Part shown: piece by piece, positions 43,751-52,732 of the stretch
How the letters are laid out: every line of letters begins with the position of its first letter
Position numbering within the stretch: the first letter of the stretch is position 1
Assembly: GCA_032718475.1 (NCBI GenBank)
Contig: JAUCBJ010008983.1
Span: 1-52,732, forward strand
Direction of reading: 5' to 3'
Length of the DNA stretch: 52,732 nucleotides
Source of the DNA: Nemertoderma westbladi
Lineage: Eukaryota; Xenacoelomorpha; Nemertodermatida; Nemertodermatidae
Notes under the pieces: generated by a model
The model's database searches: none
The model's input: only the letters and a program-made list of their open reading frames with translations
Told to the model about the DNA's origin: nothing
Program-made: the position numbers and the translations under genes

Positions 43751-45838
43751 GAAGTCATCCACATGCTCAAGCATACCATCTTTTGTCGTTTGTGCTTATG
43801 CTCATCCGATCAGAGACTTGCTGAGGACTTTCAATGTTAACTGTCAAATTTTTTGTCTTTCTGGAGTTAAGCTGAGGAGCCGTTGGGCTCCCTCTAGTGA
43901 TTCTGAGAGTACTCCTAAGTCATCAGCAAAGTCTAGATCAGTTAGGTACTTGGCAGGATTTCCTCGACTTCTGGAGCCAATAGGTGGAGTTATGATCACC
44001 CCATCATCATTATGATGATCTAAGGACATGCATAGAACATAGTCAACAACAATTATGAACAAGAATGGTGCAAGTGTGTCTCCCTGGAGGACGCCCCATA
44101 ACACTTCAAATTGTTCTGTGTCACCGTCAACAGTAGACACAAATGTTGTCGAACCATCGTATACTGATCTGATTGCTGCAATAATTTCATCAGGAATCCC
44201 ATATAATGAAAGTATGCTGAACATACGTGCGCGAGAGACTGAATCAAAGGCCTTCAAGAAGTCAACAAAGATAACAGCCAGATGCCTGTCTTTCTTTTTT
44301 GATAACTCTTCAATTATCCTTCTAATTGCCAAAATGGGCTCCATGGTCCCACGACCTTTACGGAACCCATTCTGATTTCCACGGAGCAGTCTCTCAATGG
44401 GATCCCTGATGCGATTTAATAGAATCCTATTGTATAGCTTTGCAGCAATCGAGATCAATGCGATTCCCCGAAAAGAACCATAGAGTGTTAGGTAGCCCTT
44501 CTTGGGAACTGGCACCAACTTATTTGTTTTCATTTCTTCTGGGACTCTTGTTGTTCGGTACATGTCTACTATGATGGGATAGATGAGCTTTAAACACTCA
44601 GGTATTTTAAAGACCTCAGGGGGAACACCATCTACTCCACTGGCACGATTGGTCTTAATGCTCTTTGCAGCAGCCAAAAATTCTGCAAAGGAGATATCGC
44701 CAATGGGAATATCTGGGAGTACAGACTCAGACACTTTTACTTCTATAAACTTATCAGGCAATACCCTGTCATTATTGAGGAGCTTTTCAAAGTGGGCTTT
44801 CCAACCATTGAGGCAATCGGCTGGTGATTCAGCCTTAACCTTGGTGGTTGGTTGGCTTTTCCGCCCAGTAAGCAAATTGATCGATTTCCATGCCTGGGAT
44901 GATTGCCTGCTGTCGTCAGCATCATTGATGGCATCAACCTGTTGGTTTATTAGCTCCTGTAGATTAACAGAGTACAGTACTGTCTGTTCAGGGACCTAGA
45001 TGCAGCCTTAACTGCATTCTTGGCCGCTGTAGTCTGTTTGAGTCGGGACTCTTTCTGCGCCTTATGGAGGTCATTTTGGCACTTCTGAATTTTCTTGTCA
45101 GTCCAGGGGGCCCTTTTCCTGTTTCGAGGGTATACAGGAACTGTTTCTGCAGCTGCTAACTTAACTGCTTCTGTAAAGGCAGTATAGCCCTCACAGTGAT
45201 CTGCCGCCTTAGAGGCAAGAACTCATACCTGTTGCTCAGCTGTAGTGTAAAGCTGGATCTCACACTTGGATGTTGCAACAGAGAGGACCAGTCATGCCGC
45301 GGCAAGGCAGATTTCGTTGTTCTGCTAGCATGCAGACTAAGTCTTACCTTGGCCACAATAAGGCAGTGATCACTGGAGAAGGGTCGAAGTGTAAATGCAT
45401 TACAGTCTTGTATAGAGCTCCTGTATTTCATACGAAACAGAATATGGTCTATCTGGGACTTGTGACCACTGGGTCCACTATGAGTCCATAGCTTTCCAGT
45501 TCGCTTCTTGAACTGGGTTCCTGCCGAAAACAATCCATTTCCAGAGATAAAATCCTGAAGATGGACAGAATTTCGGTTAACACTATTGCTATAGACCCAG
45601 GGCGATGTAGGTGATTGATGTAGACTTGCATTAAAGTCTTCCAGGAATGTTAAGAATGCATGCTGATCCACTCCACCAGTAGCTGCTTGTAGATTGTGAT
45701 AGAAATTTTCCACCTCATCTACAGGGGCAACACTAGTTGGAGAGTAGCACACAATCAGAACCACCTTAGGAAACTTCTTAGCCAGTCTTCCAGAACATGA
45801 GAAGTGGCAACGGATGATGCGGATAGAGATTTGGTCTA
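43751..45838 (-). pseudogene. LINE A fragment: endonuclease through RT FADD box
   Basis: Close copy of part of the intact LINE at 25881-29198, starting mid-endonuclease (QISIRIIRCHFSC at about 45838) and ending just after the FADDLGVLSE box. A roughly 35-bp deletion lies near 43868 and a frameshift near 45216-45220. An ACAGTACTGTC insertion near 44975 also breaks the frame. The longest clean frame is 43844-44875. It follows directly on another LINE A fragment (45839-46421). Confidence 0.85.
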
Positions 45839-46421
45839 TTATCATTATGATGATCTAAGGACATGCGTAGAACATAGTCAACCACAATAATGAACAAGAA
45901 TGGTGCAAGTGTGTCTCTTTGGAGGACGCCCCATAACACTTCAAATGGTTCTGTGTCACCGTCAACAGTAGACACAAATGTTGTCGAACCATCGTATACT
46001 GATCTGATTGCTGCAATAATTTCATCAGGAATCCCATATAATGAAAGTATGCTGAACATACGTGCGCGAGAGACTGAATCAAAGGCCTTCAAGAAGTCAA
46101 CAAAGATAACAGCCAGATGCCTGTCTTTCTTTTTTGATAACTCTTCAATTATCCTTCTAATTGCCAAAATGGGCTCCATGGTCCCACGACCTTTACGGAA
46201 CCCATTCTGATTTCCACGGAGCAGTCTCTCAATGGGATCCCTGATGCGATTTAATAGAATTCTATTGTATAGCTTTGCAGCAATCGAGATCAATGAGATT
46301 CCCCGAAAAGAACCATAGAGTGTTAGGTTGCCCTTCTTGGGAACTGGCACCAACTTATTTGTTTTCATTTCTTGTGGGACTCTTGTTGTTCGGTACATGT
46401 CTACTATGATGGGATAGACGC
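45839..46421 (-). pseudogene. LINE A fragment: RT only
   Basis: Minus-strand RT piece from MYRTTRVPQEMKTNKL to RMSLDHHND, nearly identical to the same part of the adjacent copy. It is cut at both ends, with no FADD box, and joins the neighbouring fragment at a TCATTATGATGATCTAAGG-like microhomology near 45840. Confidence 0.82.
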
Positions 46422-46464
46422 TCTCAATTTTCTGCGCCTGCTCTAAATTCTGGAAAAAATTGTG

Positions 46465-46482
46465 CGCCGAACGCGTTCGGCG
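46465..46482. repeat. Perfect 18-bp palindrome
   Basis: CGCCGAACGCGTTCGGCG, GC-rich against an AT-rich background, between the LINE fragments and the right arm of the TIR element. Confidence 0.9.
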
Positions 46483-47336
46483 TACATGCCCTACTTAGCA
46501 GAATGGGTTGTTGCCAATTCAATTATGTTCAATTGTCCCGTTCAACAACATTACATTACACTGGTACACATTTGATAAAATGTGTTCACAATTGTACAAA
46601 TCTGCGTTTTCTGGTGGCCTGTACTGTAGACAACATAACAATAATTCAAATTGAGTTCAATATTTAAGTTACTAACGTGATTTTGGTGTACCGGTATGTA
46701 AAGTCTACAAAAACATAAATATGATACCCCTATGCTAAAGCTTACTTTACTTCGTGGCTCGCCCCAGGCTACACATAATTGAAATTTTTAGGTTAGGAGA
46801 GTTTATTATTTGTATTTTTATGAAATTGCTTAAATAAGCAATAAAATGAAAAGCGCTATACATATTCCTTATTTAAGCAACATTTGTCATTTTGAAAGAT
46901 ATTACTTAATTAAGCAGTTAAGTTAAGCAAGGCATATAATTTTAAAAATTTTAAAAATGGAATAATCTGAGAACGCACAGATATAATTTTTTACGATTTC
47001 ACCATCTTATGCAGAATTTTTCGCTCTTTCTTTTCATCAAATAGAATCCTGCGCGAAAAATATTTCTGATTTTTAAATCAGTAAATTGAGATTTTGTGAT
47101 CTGAAAAATAAAAAATTGCTTATTTAAGTAAGGTAAAAATTAGCGGATTTTCAACATTCCTTATTTAAGCAGTAATTTTTATTACTTAAATAAGGATGGT
47201 CCCTAACTGTCAGTGCCCCTCCCCTGACAGCCTGAAACCGGAAAGAGGGTCCTACTAAAAACCGCAATTTACCGCAACTAACCGCAATTTACCGCAACTT
47301 ACCGCAATTTACCGCAACTAATTGTCATTTTTCAGC

Positions 47337-47409
47337 AGCCTTATGGTCTAGTGGTGACAACCTTAGGCTTCCACGTAGGAGGCCCTGGTTCGATCCCTTG
47401 ACCAGGCAA
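47337..47409 (+). tRNA. tRNA-like (SINE-type) sequence, degenerate
   Basis: An A-box-like TGGTCTAGTGG (47344-47354) and a B box GGTTCGATCCC (47387-47397) are spaced as in a tRNA. The acceptor ends do not pair, and the region around the B box instead forms CCTGG...CCAGG. I read this as a tRNA-derived promoter relic, not a working tRNA. Confidence 0.45.
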
Positions 47410-47834
47410 CACTGTTTTTGCAGTGTTTTAAAAACGACAAAATTTACAATTAATGCTGCTGTAATGTGATCAATATAAAACCAATACCGGTATATGTTAA
47501 CATTAGACTGTTATAGGGTCCTACGAATTAGGCCTACCCCAAAATAGTCACAAAATACGGTACCACAAAAAGGCTAAACTATTACCCAGATTACAGGATT
47601 ACCGGTACCCCAAAATAAGCCAACAATGTTTAGAAACGGCGAGGGAAAGGAGCAGGCTACAGTGGCAAATTGTTCTAACCAAAACAATAAACAAAGAGTG
47701 AAAAACAAGTATTTCGCATTTCGGGGTAGGCCTATTTTGGTTTGGGGTAATTCTGTAATTCAGTAATTCGTAGGAACGTTTTTAAACGTGTTAAAACACT
47801 AGGCCTACACAAACAGAAAACAGTGCTACACGGT

Positions 47835-47932
47835 CAAGGCAAGGCAGCAAGGGATCGAACAGTAACAGGGGTCTCCTAATTTGAAGCCCAGGAATTTCGC
47901 CACTAGCTGACTAGATCATACAGCTGCTTGAA
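47835..47932 (-). tRNA. Second tRNA-like block, inverted copy
   Basis: Reverse complement carries GTTCGATCCC and an A-box-like TATGATCTAGT in the same order as 47337-47409, but more diverged. It lies in the opposite arm of the same element. Confidence 0.4.
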
Positions 47933-48061
47933 AATAACAACTACTGAACTAGTTGCGGTAAATTGCGGTTAGTTGCGGTAAGTTGCGGTAAATTGTGGTA
48001 AGTTGCGGTAAGTTGCGGTAAGTTGCGGTAAATTGCGGTCTTTAGTAGGACCGCCGGAAAG

Positions 48062-49009
48062 AACCGCATTTTGCTACTGCTGTACTGGACATGACTGCAT
48101 GACATCCATTTCCGCACCAGGTGCCAGGATCCTCAATGCGCGCCACACGCCCCTGTCTGCCTGTTCCTTCCACCTTCGCGCCAGGATCCTAAATGCGCGG
48201 CACACATGTCAGCATGTTGAGCAAACTCTACATAAATTCCAACCTGGGCTCTGCCTGTCTGCTCGCGTTTCTTTTCCGTTATGCATTGCCAGATTGCTGC
48301 ATTGTTAAAGTGCAGAAGTGTCTTTTAATGACAGAAAGTTTACCGTTTGTCAGTTTGCTTCACCGTAAATCAGTAAATACAGTACAGGCAGTAATCTGGT
48401 AGGCCTAATACTGTAATACTGTAATACTGCCAACGTGCCAAGTGTCAATACAGCAATATAGGCCTAAGTGCTGGAAATATAGAAATTTATTTCAACTATT
48501 ACTGTACCGGTATTATTTTTGATACGGTAGGCGGTTCATTTGTCTGTTTGTGTTTGTGATTTGTCAGTTTGGACTTTCAGACTTTGGAGCCTGACAGCCT
48601 GAGTAGGCGTACACCGTACAGGCGTACTGGCGTATGGCATAGGCGATAGGCCTACTGCTTTACTGCTTTACAGTAGGCACTTCTCTTAATTCAGTAATTA
48701 AAATTGTTGTTTGTAAAGTTGTGATGTGACAAAAGGCAGAAAGGGCAAAAATGTTCAAAATTTATGAGATGTGCTAAACCAACTACGGTACCCTATTTTT
48801 ACAGTATTTTGGGGTTGCCGGTAGCTTACTTGTACCTGTAAAGCCCTGCGGGCTGACGGGTAATTTAAAACTATTTTGGGGTAGGCTAAAGGACTGTATG
48901 GGTATGACCGCTAGGCTTACCGCTTACCGCTGTACCGCTAGGCTTAAAGTCAGTCAGACAGTCACCAGTCTGCCAGTACACCAGGTATGCCTTATACAAT
49001 GTACAGATG
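48062..49009. other. Spacer rich in TAGGCCTA and GCGCGCC words
   Basis: A GCGCGCCA...GCCAGGATCCTNAATGCGCG repeat occurs at about 48115-48145 and 48176-48200. No gene recognised. Confidence 0.5.
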
Positions 49010-49630
49010 GGGTATATCTTTTGCGTAGAGGTATAGCCTACATAGAGGCTTCATGTAGGTATGTGTAGCCTACATGTAGATGCACGTGTAGGGTGAATGT
49101 AGGTAGGTGTAGTCCCATAGATATTAATGTAATTTATGTGTCAACTTGCAGTAACGTGATACACGGTCGTCAATCAGGATGTATGGCAATAATCTCTGAT
49201 CTCCACGGTACAATACGGTACATCAACATGCAGACCTGTCTGCTGTCAGACAACAGGTTTTACTGCATACTGCAGTACTGTATAAATATCAAACATCGCG
49301 TTCTGATTATACTAAAGTCCCTTACTCGTCATAAATATTATGCCCTAATAAATTTGAGTATGCTAACGCCACGAAAGGCATCGTTCCATTAGATTAACTC
49401 GTTCTGATTTATATGTTTATTGAGTAAGAGTAACCTAAACAATAACAGCCATCATCGCGGGGATTATAGTCTACCAGAAACCCTGACCCCCCTCTGCCCC
49501 TCTTTATCTGTTAGATCAACCATACATCCATGGGACTTGAACAGTACTTCAGCATTGAAATGTTTTGGACGTTTTGTTTTGAAAGTAAAAATATAGAAGT
49601 CTGGAAGTTTTGTTTGTTTTAATTTTTCAG

Positions 49631-49705
49631 GCAGTCATTCCACCAACCAGCAACAGTCCCATCCCTTCCCACTATCCCGCGGACCACCACACTGTTTCAT
49701 TATAA
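49631..49705 (+). CDS. Possible small terminal exon (weak)
   Basis: A strong-looking acceptor (pyrimidine-rich TTTTAATTTTTCAG) is followed by a frame reading AVIPPTSNSPIPSHYPADHH and a TAA at 49703. There is no family match, and its partner exons are unknown. Chance is a real alternative. Confidence 0.2.
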   Translation, partial: AVIPPTSNSPIPSHYPADHHTVSL

Positions 49706-50173
49706 AGTATTCCCATCTCGATGATGGGAATTAATCAGTAATCCGATGGGATTCAAATCCCATCTCGAAGTAACAGCAAAACAATAACACGAAAGTCAAT
49801 AGCTTTACAGTTATATTTGATTGCATTGAAAGTTAATAGAAAGAAGAAGTTAAATTGCATATCCGAAATTGATACGGCAGTTTAGTAGATTAAAACGGCC
49901 ACAGCAAGATTTATAAAATGAAAAATAAGTAAAATCAGCACACAATATTATCAATATAGACATTGAAGACAATTTAATAAACAAATACTATAAAAAAATA
50001 TCTACTAACAATCAATACATGATATATATAATATATATAATATACATCAGCGACTACCATCGCCACTCTGGTTCAATCAGTCAGTCCGGTATCATTGTTA
50101 GCGTTTTGTTGAATTACCCACTCATCCTCAGACCCTCATGGACACCGACGACGAGCTCTAACCCTAACCGTTA

Positions 50174-50271
50174 GTCGATTCCTCCTTGACTGGAAACATC
50201 AGGTTCGGGCCGTTCGGCCCATACAAAGTCATTAGCCTCCATGCCTGAACCCGCAGGATCATAAGATCTAC
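50174..50271 (-). CDS. Possible small terminal exon (weak)
   Basis: On the minus strand, after TACTGTAG, a frame reads SYDPAGSGMEANDFVWAERP, then EPDVSSQGGID and TAA. The composition looks protein-like, but no family is recognised. The plus strand is also open over part of this stretch. Confidence 0.2.
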
Positions 50272-50339
50272 AGTATGTATCGGTATATCGTTCAGTCGTT
50301 TTTTCCTTTGTCAGTACTGTAGTATTGATAGGCTCCGTC

Positions 50340-50505
50340 TCGTGGGTATTCAGGGGACCCCCATTCGACGTATTCGCATCTCCTCCTGGTTGTTTCGGGT
50401 ACCACCGCCCGCCATATGCGCATCTCTTCGTGGTTGTTCCGGGTAGGCCACCACCCCCGTTCGCCGCATTCGCATCTCATCGAGGAAGTTCGGGTCCGGG
50501 TACCC
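50340..50505. repeat. Short minisatellite, about 60-bp unit, three copies
   Basis: Copies of CGCATCTC...TGGTTGTT.CGGGTA with intervening CCACCGCCCGCC-like sequence. It explains the overlapping open frames on both strands here. Confidence 0.65.
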
Positions 50506-50900
50506 CGTGTAGGCCTATTCATTCATCATTGTTGTTTTTAAAGACCTACCTACACCTACCTACATTCACCCTACACGTGCATCTACATGTAGGCTACACA
50601 TACCTACATGTAGCCTCTATGTAGGCTATACCTCTACGCAAAAGATATACCCTAGACGAAGGCCTTACTGAATTACTGTTCCACACAGTGCAGCAGTGCA
50701 TGCAGACAACCTGCCACCAAGCTGCCTGCTACACTGCACTTAGCTACCAGCAGTAATTTGTTATGACCAAGGACTACAACTATACTACTAGTATAGTATA
50801 GTATAGTAGTCCTTGGTTATGACCTGTTGTTTGTTATTGAACAGAATTTGTTATAAGTTCTTAAACTTGGATGTAATTTATTAAGTTACCCTGAACCACG

Positions 50901-51195
50901 CCCATGTGAAGAATACCAGGATTTCACTTTTCGGTCGACTTTTTATTGGAATATTATATATGAAGATTTTTTATTTTTTTTTTAATTTATCTTTATTAAG
51001 TGTTTTATAGCGCTTATTTCTGTCTTATGACATGTACAGCAGTGGGGGAACAGCACATATACTAATTCGTTTATTGTTTTGGTTAGATTCAGCCCTTCTG
51101 TAACCTGTGTTTTTGGTGAAAACCTGGTATTCTTAACATGGGGGTAACTGCAAAGTGAAATATAGCGGCAGAAAGTCTGGTATTCTTCACATGGG
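50901..51195. mobile_element. MITE with CCCATGTGAAGAATACCAG ends
   Basis: Inverted ends CCCATGTGAAGAATACC at 50901 and its complement ending 51195. Near-matching CCCTGAAC (50889-50896) and CCCTAAAC (51196-51203) could be an 8-bp duplication, with four extra bases at the left. A second, internal right end occurs at about 51117-51141. It contains a minus-strand copy of the shared module at 51063-51115. Another copy of the left end is at 21644. Confidence 0.68.
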
Positions 51196-51273
51196 CCCTA
51201 AACCATAGCATAATAATCATGAAAGCTATTAAAAATTGTTGTAACTAATTGAAGTAGAAGCTTGAAAATCCAT

Positions 51274-51782
51274 TAATAAAGAGTTAATTGTATTTTATTT
51301 ATTAATCAAGCACGTTAAGTAAAAACCTTACCGGTAGGTATGTCAGTGTCAAAGTATGTAAAAAAACTAAAAAGCAACAAGACCTAGACATTGCATGCAA
51401 TCAGTGATCAGCTGACGGTAGCCAGCTGATCGGTAGGTTTCGCCCCGCAACTGAAGGCATTCTCAGGAGGCTAAGCCAGGAAATGTAGAGAGAGATTCCC
51501 GAAGGGGGGCGGAACAGGTAACGAAATGAAGATATGTCTGCACTGTAACTAACCACTGGGAAGCAGCATTACATTTCCTGGCTTGGCCTCCTGAGAATGC
51601 CTTCAGTTGCGGGGCCAAACCTATCGATCAGCTGGCTGCCGTCAGCTGATCACTGATTGCATGCAACGTCTAGGTCTTGTTGCTTTTTAATTTTTTACAT
51701 ACTTTGGCACTGACATACCTACTGGTAAGGTTTTTACTTAACGTGCTTGATTAATAAATAAAATACAATTAACTCTTTATTA
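51274..51782. repeat. Long inverted repeat (arms about 210 bp, loop about 80 bp)
   Basis: Arms 51274-51488 and 51570-51782 differ at only around ten positions, by eye about 95% identical. They contain GATCAGCTGAC and GGTAAGGTTTTTACTTAAC. No target duplication is visible at the borders, so it may be a fold-back MITE or a local inverted duplication. Confidence 0.85.
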
Positions 51783-51866
51783 TTGTAACTAAACTGTAAC
51801 TAAAAGTTTAATGTAATTTTAAATTAGCCTCTTGTAAATAAGCCTTCGGGCTTTAGAGCCTATCCT

Positions 51867-52362
51867 CAGTGCTGTTCAACTAGTTGAAAGTTGTCATCTG
51901 GTGTTAGTTGTCAGTTAAAGTGGTTTTAGTTAATTTAGTCGCGACGAATTTAGTTAGTTAAAGCGTTTTTTTAAGAAAAATAGCTGAACTTTCAACTAAA
52001 TTCTAACTAAATTCCAAACCTTAGCCATACCACCATTACTGATCACACTGTACTATTCGGCCTTCTTAAAAGTAATGGCCTCTCTATCAGAGGCCTATTT
52101 GCCGTTTACCTATCACCAGTGCTGTCCATCAAAAACGACTGACTGTGGTTTGGGCCCAGTGACTGTCGATACCGTAATTGTTGTATAACAACCCGTTGCT
52201 ATGGTTACATGAATTTTTCAAAATTGTGTTTTAGTTAACTTTTTAACTTTTATTTAACTAGACACCTCAGAATTAGTTGAAAAAAGTTCGTTAACTAGTC
52301 ATTTTTAATTATTTACTTGGGTTTAGTTAAATTGTCACTACAAAATTAGTTGAACAGCACTG
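51867..52362. mobile_element. hAT-like MITE
   Basis: Ends CAGTGCTGTTCAACTAGTTG and complement (...TTGAACAGCACTG), with a perfect 8-bp duplication CCTATCCT at 51859-51866 and 52363-52370. CAGTGCTG termini are common in hAT elements. The interior is rich in TTAGTTAACT words and has no ORF. Confidence 0.9.
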
Positions 52363-52586
52363 CCTATCCTCTAGATTATACTTTACTTAGATATACATAT
52401 TGTGCACTTATTTCTATACTGGTTTTGGATACATAGTAGGACGTATGTAGATTAATATGTGCATTTATATATATCTTCCGTTGTATAATTCTATAAATAA
52501 ATAATAATAATCATAAAACTCTTCGTATATTTCACTACTGTATACGGCCGTGTCCTGGAATATAATATTGTCTTTATGAGCGTATC

Positions 52587-52606
52587 CCCCCCCCCCCCCC
52601 CCCCCC
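52587..52606. repeat. Poly-C tract
   Basis: An uninterrupted run of about 20 C. The overlapping minus-strand open frame (52465-52680) simply reads the tract as glycine. Confidence 0.85.
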
Positions 52607-52732
52607 GCCAACAAAAATTTGTTTTCATTATTTAGCTTCAAGCGTTTGAAAAAAAAGTGACTCAGTCGATATTGAACCAATTACACCACAGTTATTCTTC
52701 ATCCTTAAAGTTGGTGGTTCTGATGGAAACCA

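Larger units (their letters stand above)
42880..47209. mobile_element. 4.3 kb element with roughly 465-bp terminal inverted repeats carrying LINE fragments
   Basis: The arms 42880-43347 and 46740-47209 are inverted copies with scattered differences, beginning CAGTTAGGGACCATCCTTAT. The 5-bp direct repeat TCAGT flanks the element (42875-42879 and 47210-47214). The arms are rich in TTGCTTAAATAAG palindromic words. The interior consists mainly of two LINE A fragments in the same (minus) orientation, which appear to be later insertions. No transposase is visible. Superfamily unresolved. Confidence 0.78.
47246..48053. mobile_element. Inverted-repeat element with GCGGTAA arrays and tRNA-like arms
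   Basis: Ends GGTCCTACTAAA and its complement, followed inward on both sides by tandem ACCGCAATTT/ACCGCAACTT units (47260-47325 and 47950-48040). CCGGAAAG at 47238-47245 and 48054-48061 is a plausible 8-bp duplication. Inside, both arms carry a tRNA-like block and one carries the shared module (47641-47695). No coding capacity. Confidence 0.75.
49010..50652. mobile_element. TIR element with about 100-bp, nearly identical arms
   Basis: Arms 49010-49112 and 50549-50652 differ at about one position and start GGGTATATCTTTTGCGTAGA. The first bases resemble the ends of the MITE at 19068 (GGGTAAATCTTTTCG). Arms are dense in CTACATGTAG palindromes. No clear target duplication (flanks TACAGATG and TAGACGAA). 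The interior is not repetitive and contains two short exon-like stretches and a minisatellite. Confidence 0.75.

Noticed and set aside
47337-47409. Functional tRNA gene
   Set aside because: A and B boxes are present, but the acceptor stem does not pair and the T-arm is malformed.
50292-50624. Opposed open frames near 50.4 kb
   Set aside because: They are explained by a three-copy minisatellite of about 60 bp. No conserved domain is visible.
32532-52732. Remaining KAT6 exons (PHD1 end, PHD2, MYST domain)
   Set aside because: I looked for the WQC-x2-C, CDSCD and MYST-type motifs on the plus strand and saw none. They may lie beyond the window.

Overview
This window looks like nuclear DNA of a marine-type invertebrate. 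The support is spliced genes, very AT-rich spacer, metazoan chromatin and signalling proteins, RTE-like and CR1/Jockey-like LINEs, a BEL/Pao LTR element and many hAT-like elements. Spacer DNA is rich in the palindromes TAGGCCTA and ACCGGT. I suspect an echinoderm or a similar deuterostome, but the sequence does not settle the phylum. Most of the 52.7 kb is transposon-derived and heavily nested.

Host genes. (1) Three plus-strand exons (23296-23494, 29716-29873, 32287-32531) have compatible splice phases. They encode the start of a KAT6 (MOZ/MORF/Enok-type) histone acetyltransferase: a first winged helix (with an in-frame TAG), an H15-like second winged helix and the first half of PHD finger 1. 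The rest of the gene is not visible here. (2) On the minus strand, 35330-38299 is an intact 989-codon C2-RasGAP-coiled-coil protein of the SynGAP/DAB2IP/RASAL2 family, encoded without introns. If KAT6 continues to the right, this gene lies inside one of its introns.

Mobile DNA, left to right. 1500-3394: a chimera of two LINE fragments. 3985-9153: a 5.2 kb hAT element with TIRs, 8-bp target duplication and a two-exon transposase. 10304-15470: a BEL/Pao-type LTR element (TG...CA ends, 5-bp duplication) carrying a 3'-5' exonuclease-like/CCHC zinc-knuckle ORF where reverse transcriptase would be expected. The hAT and BEL elements both sit inside one older minus-strand LINE (LINE C, about 3497-16340). 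16550-18800: plus-strand CR1/Jockey-like LINE. 19068-20238: hAT-like MITE packed with TACGCGTAG palindromes. 23572-25721: three further hAT-like MITEs, one nested in another. 25840-29640: RTE-like LINE with a 1105-codon ORF. 40459-42486 and 42880-47209: two long TIR elements with CAGT ends, the second carrying LINE fragments. 47246-48053: TIR element with tRNA-like arms. 49010-52362: four more inverted-repeat elements.

The KAT6 segment shows repeated splice-site duplication. A 31-bp acceptor unit is present three times, each copy feeding a different reading frame. The donor after the H15 exon merges directly into a 2.2 kb minisatellite whose 16-bp unit contains the same donor motif. Other unusual signals are the exonuclease-zinc-knuckle ORF in the LTR element, a roughly 45-bp module shared by several unrelated repeats, and several families of non-autonomous elements whose arms are arrays of short palindromes.
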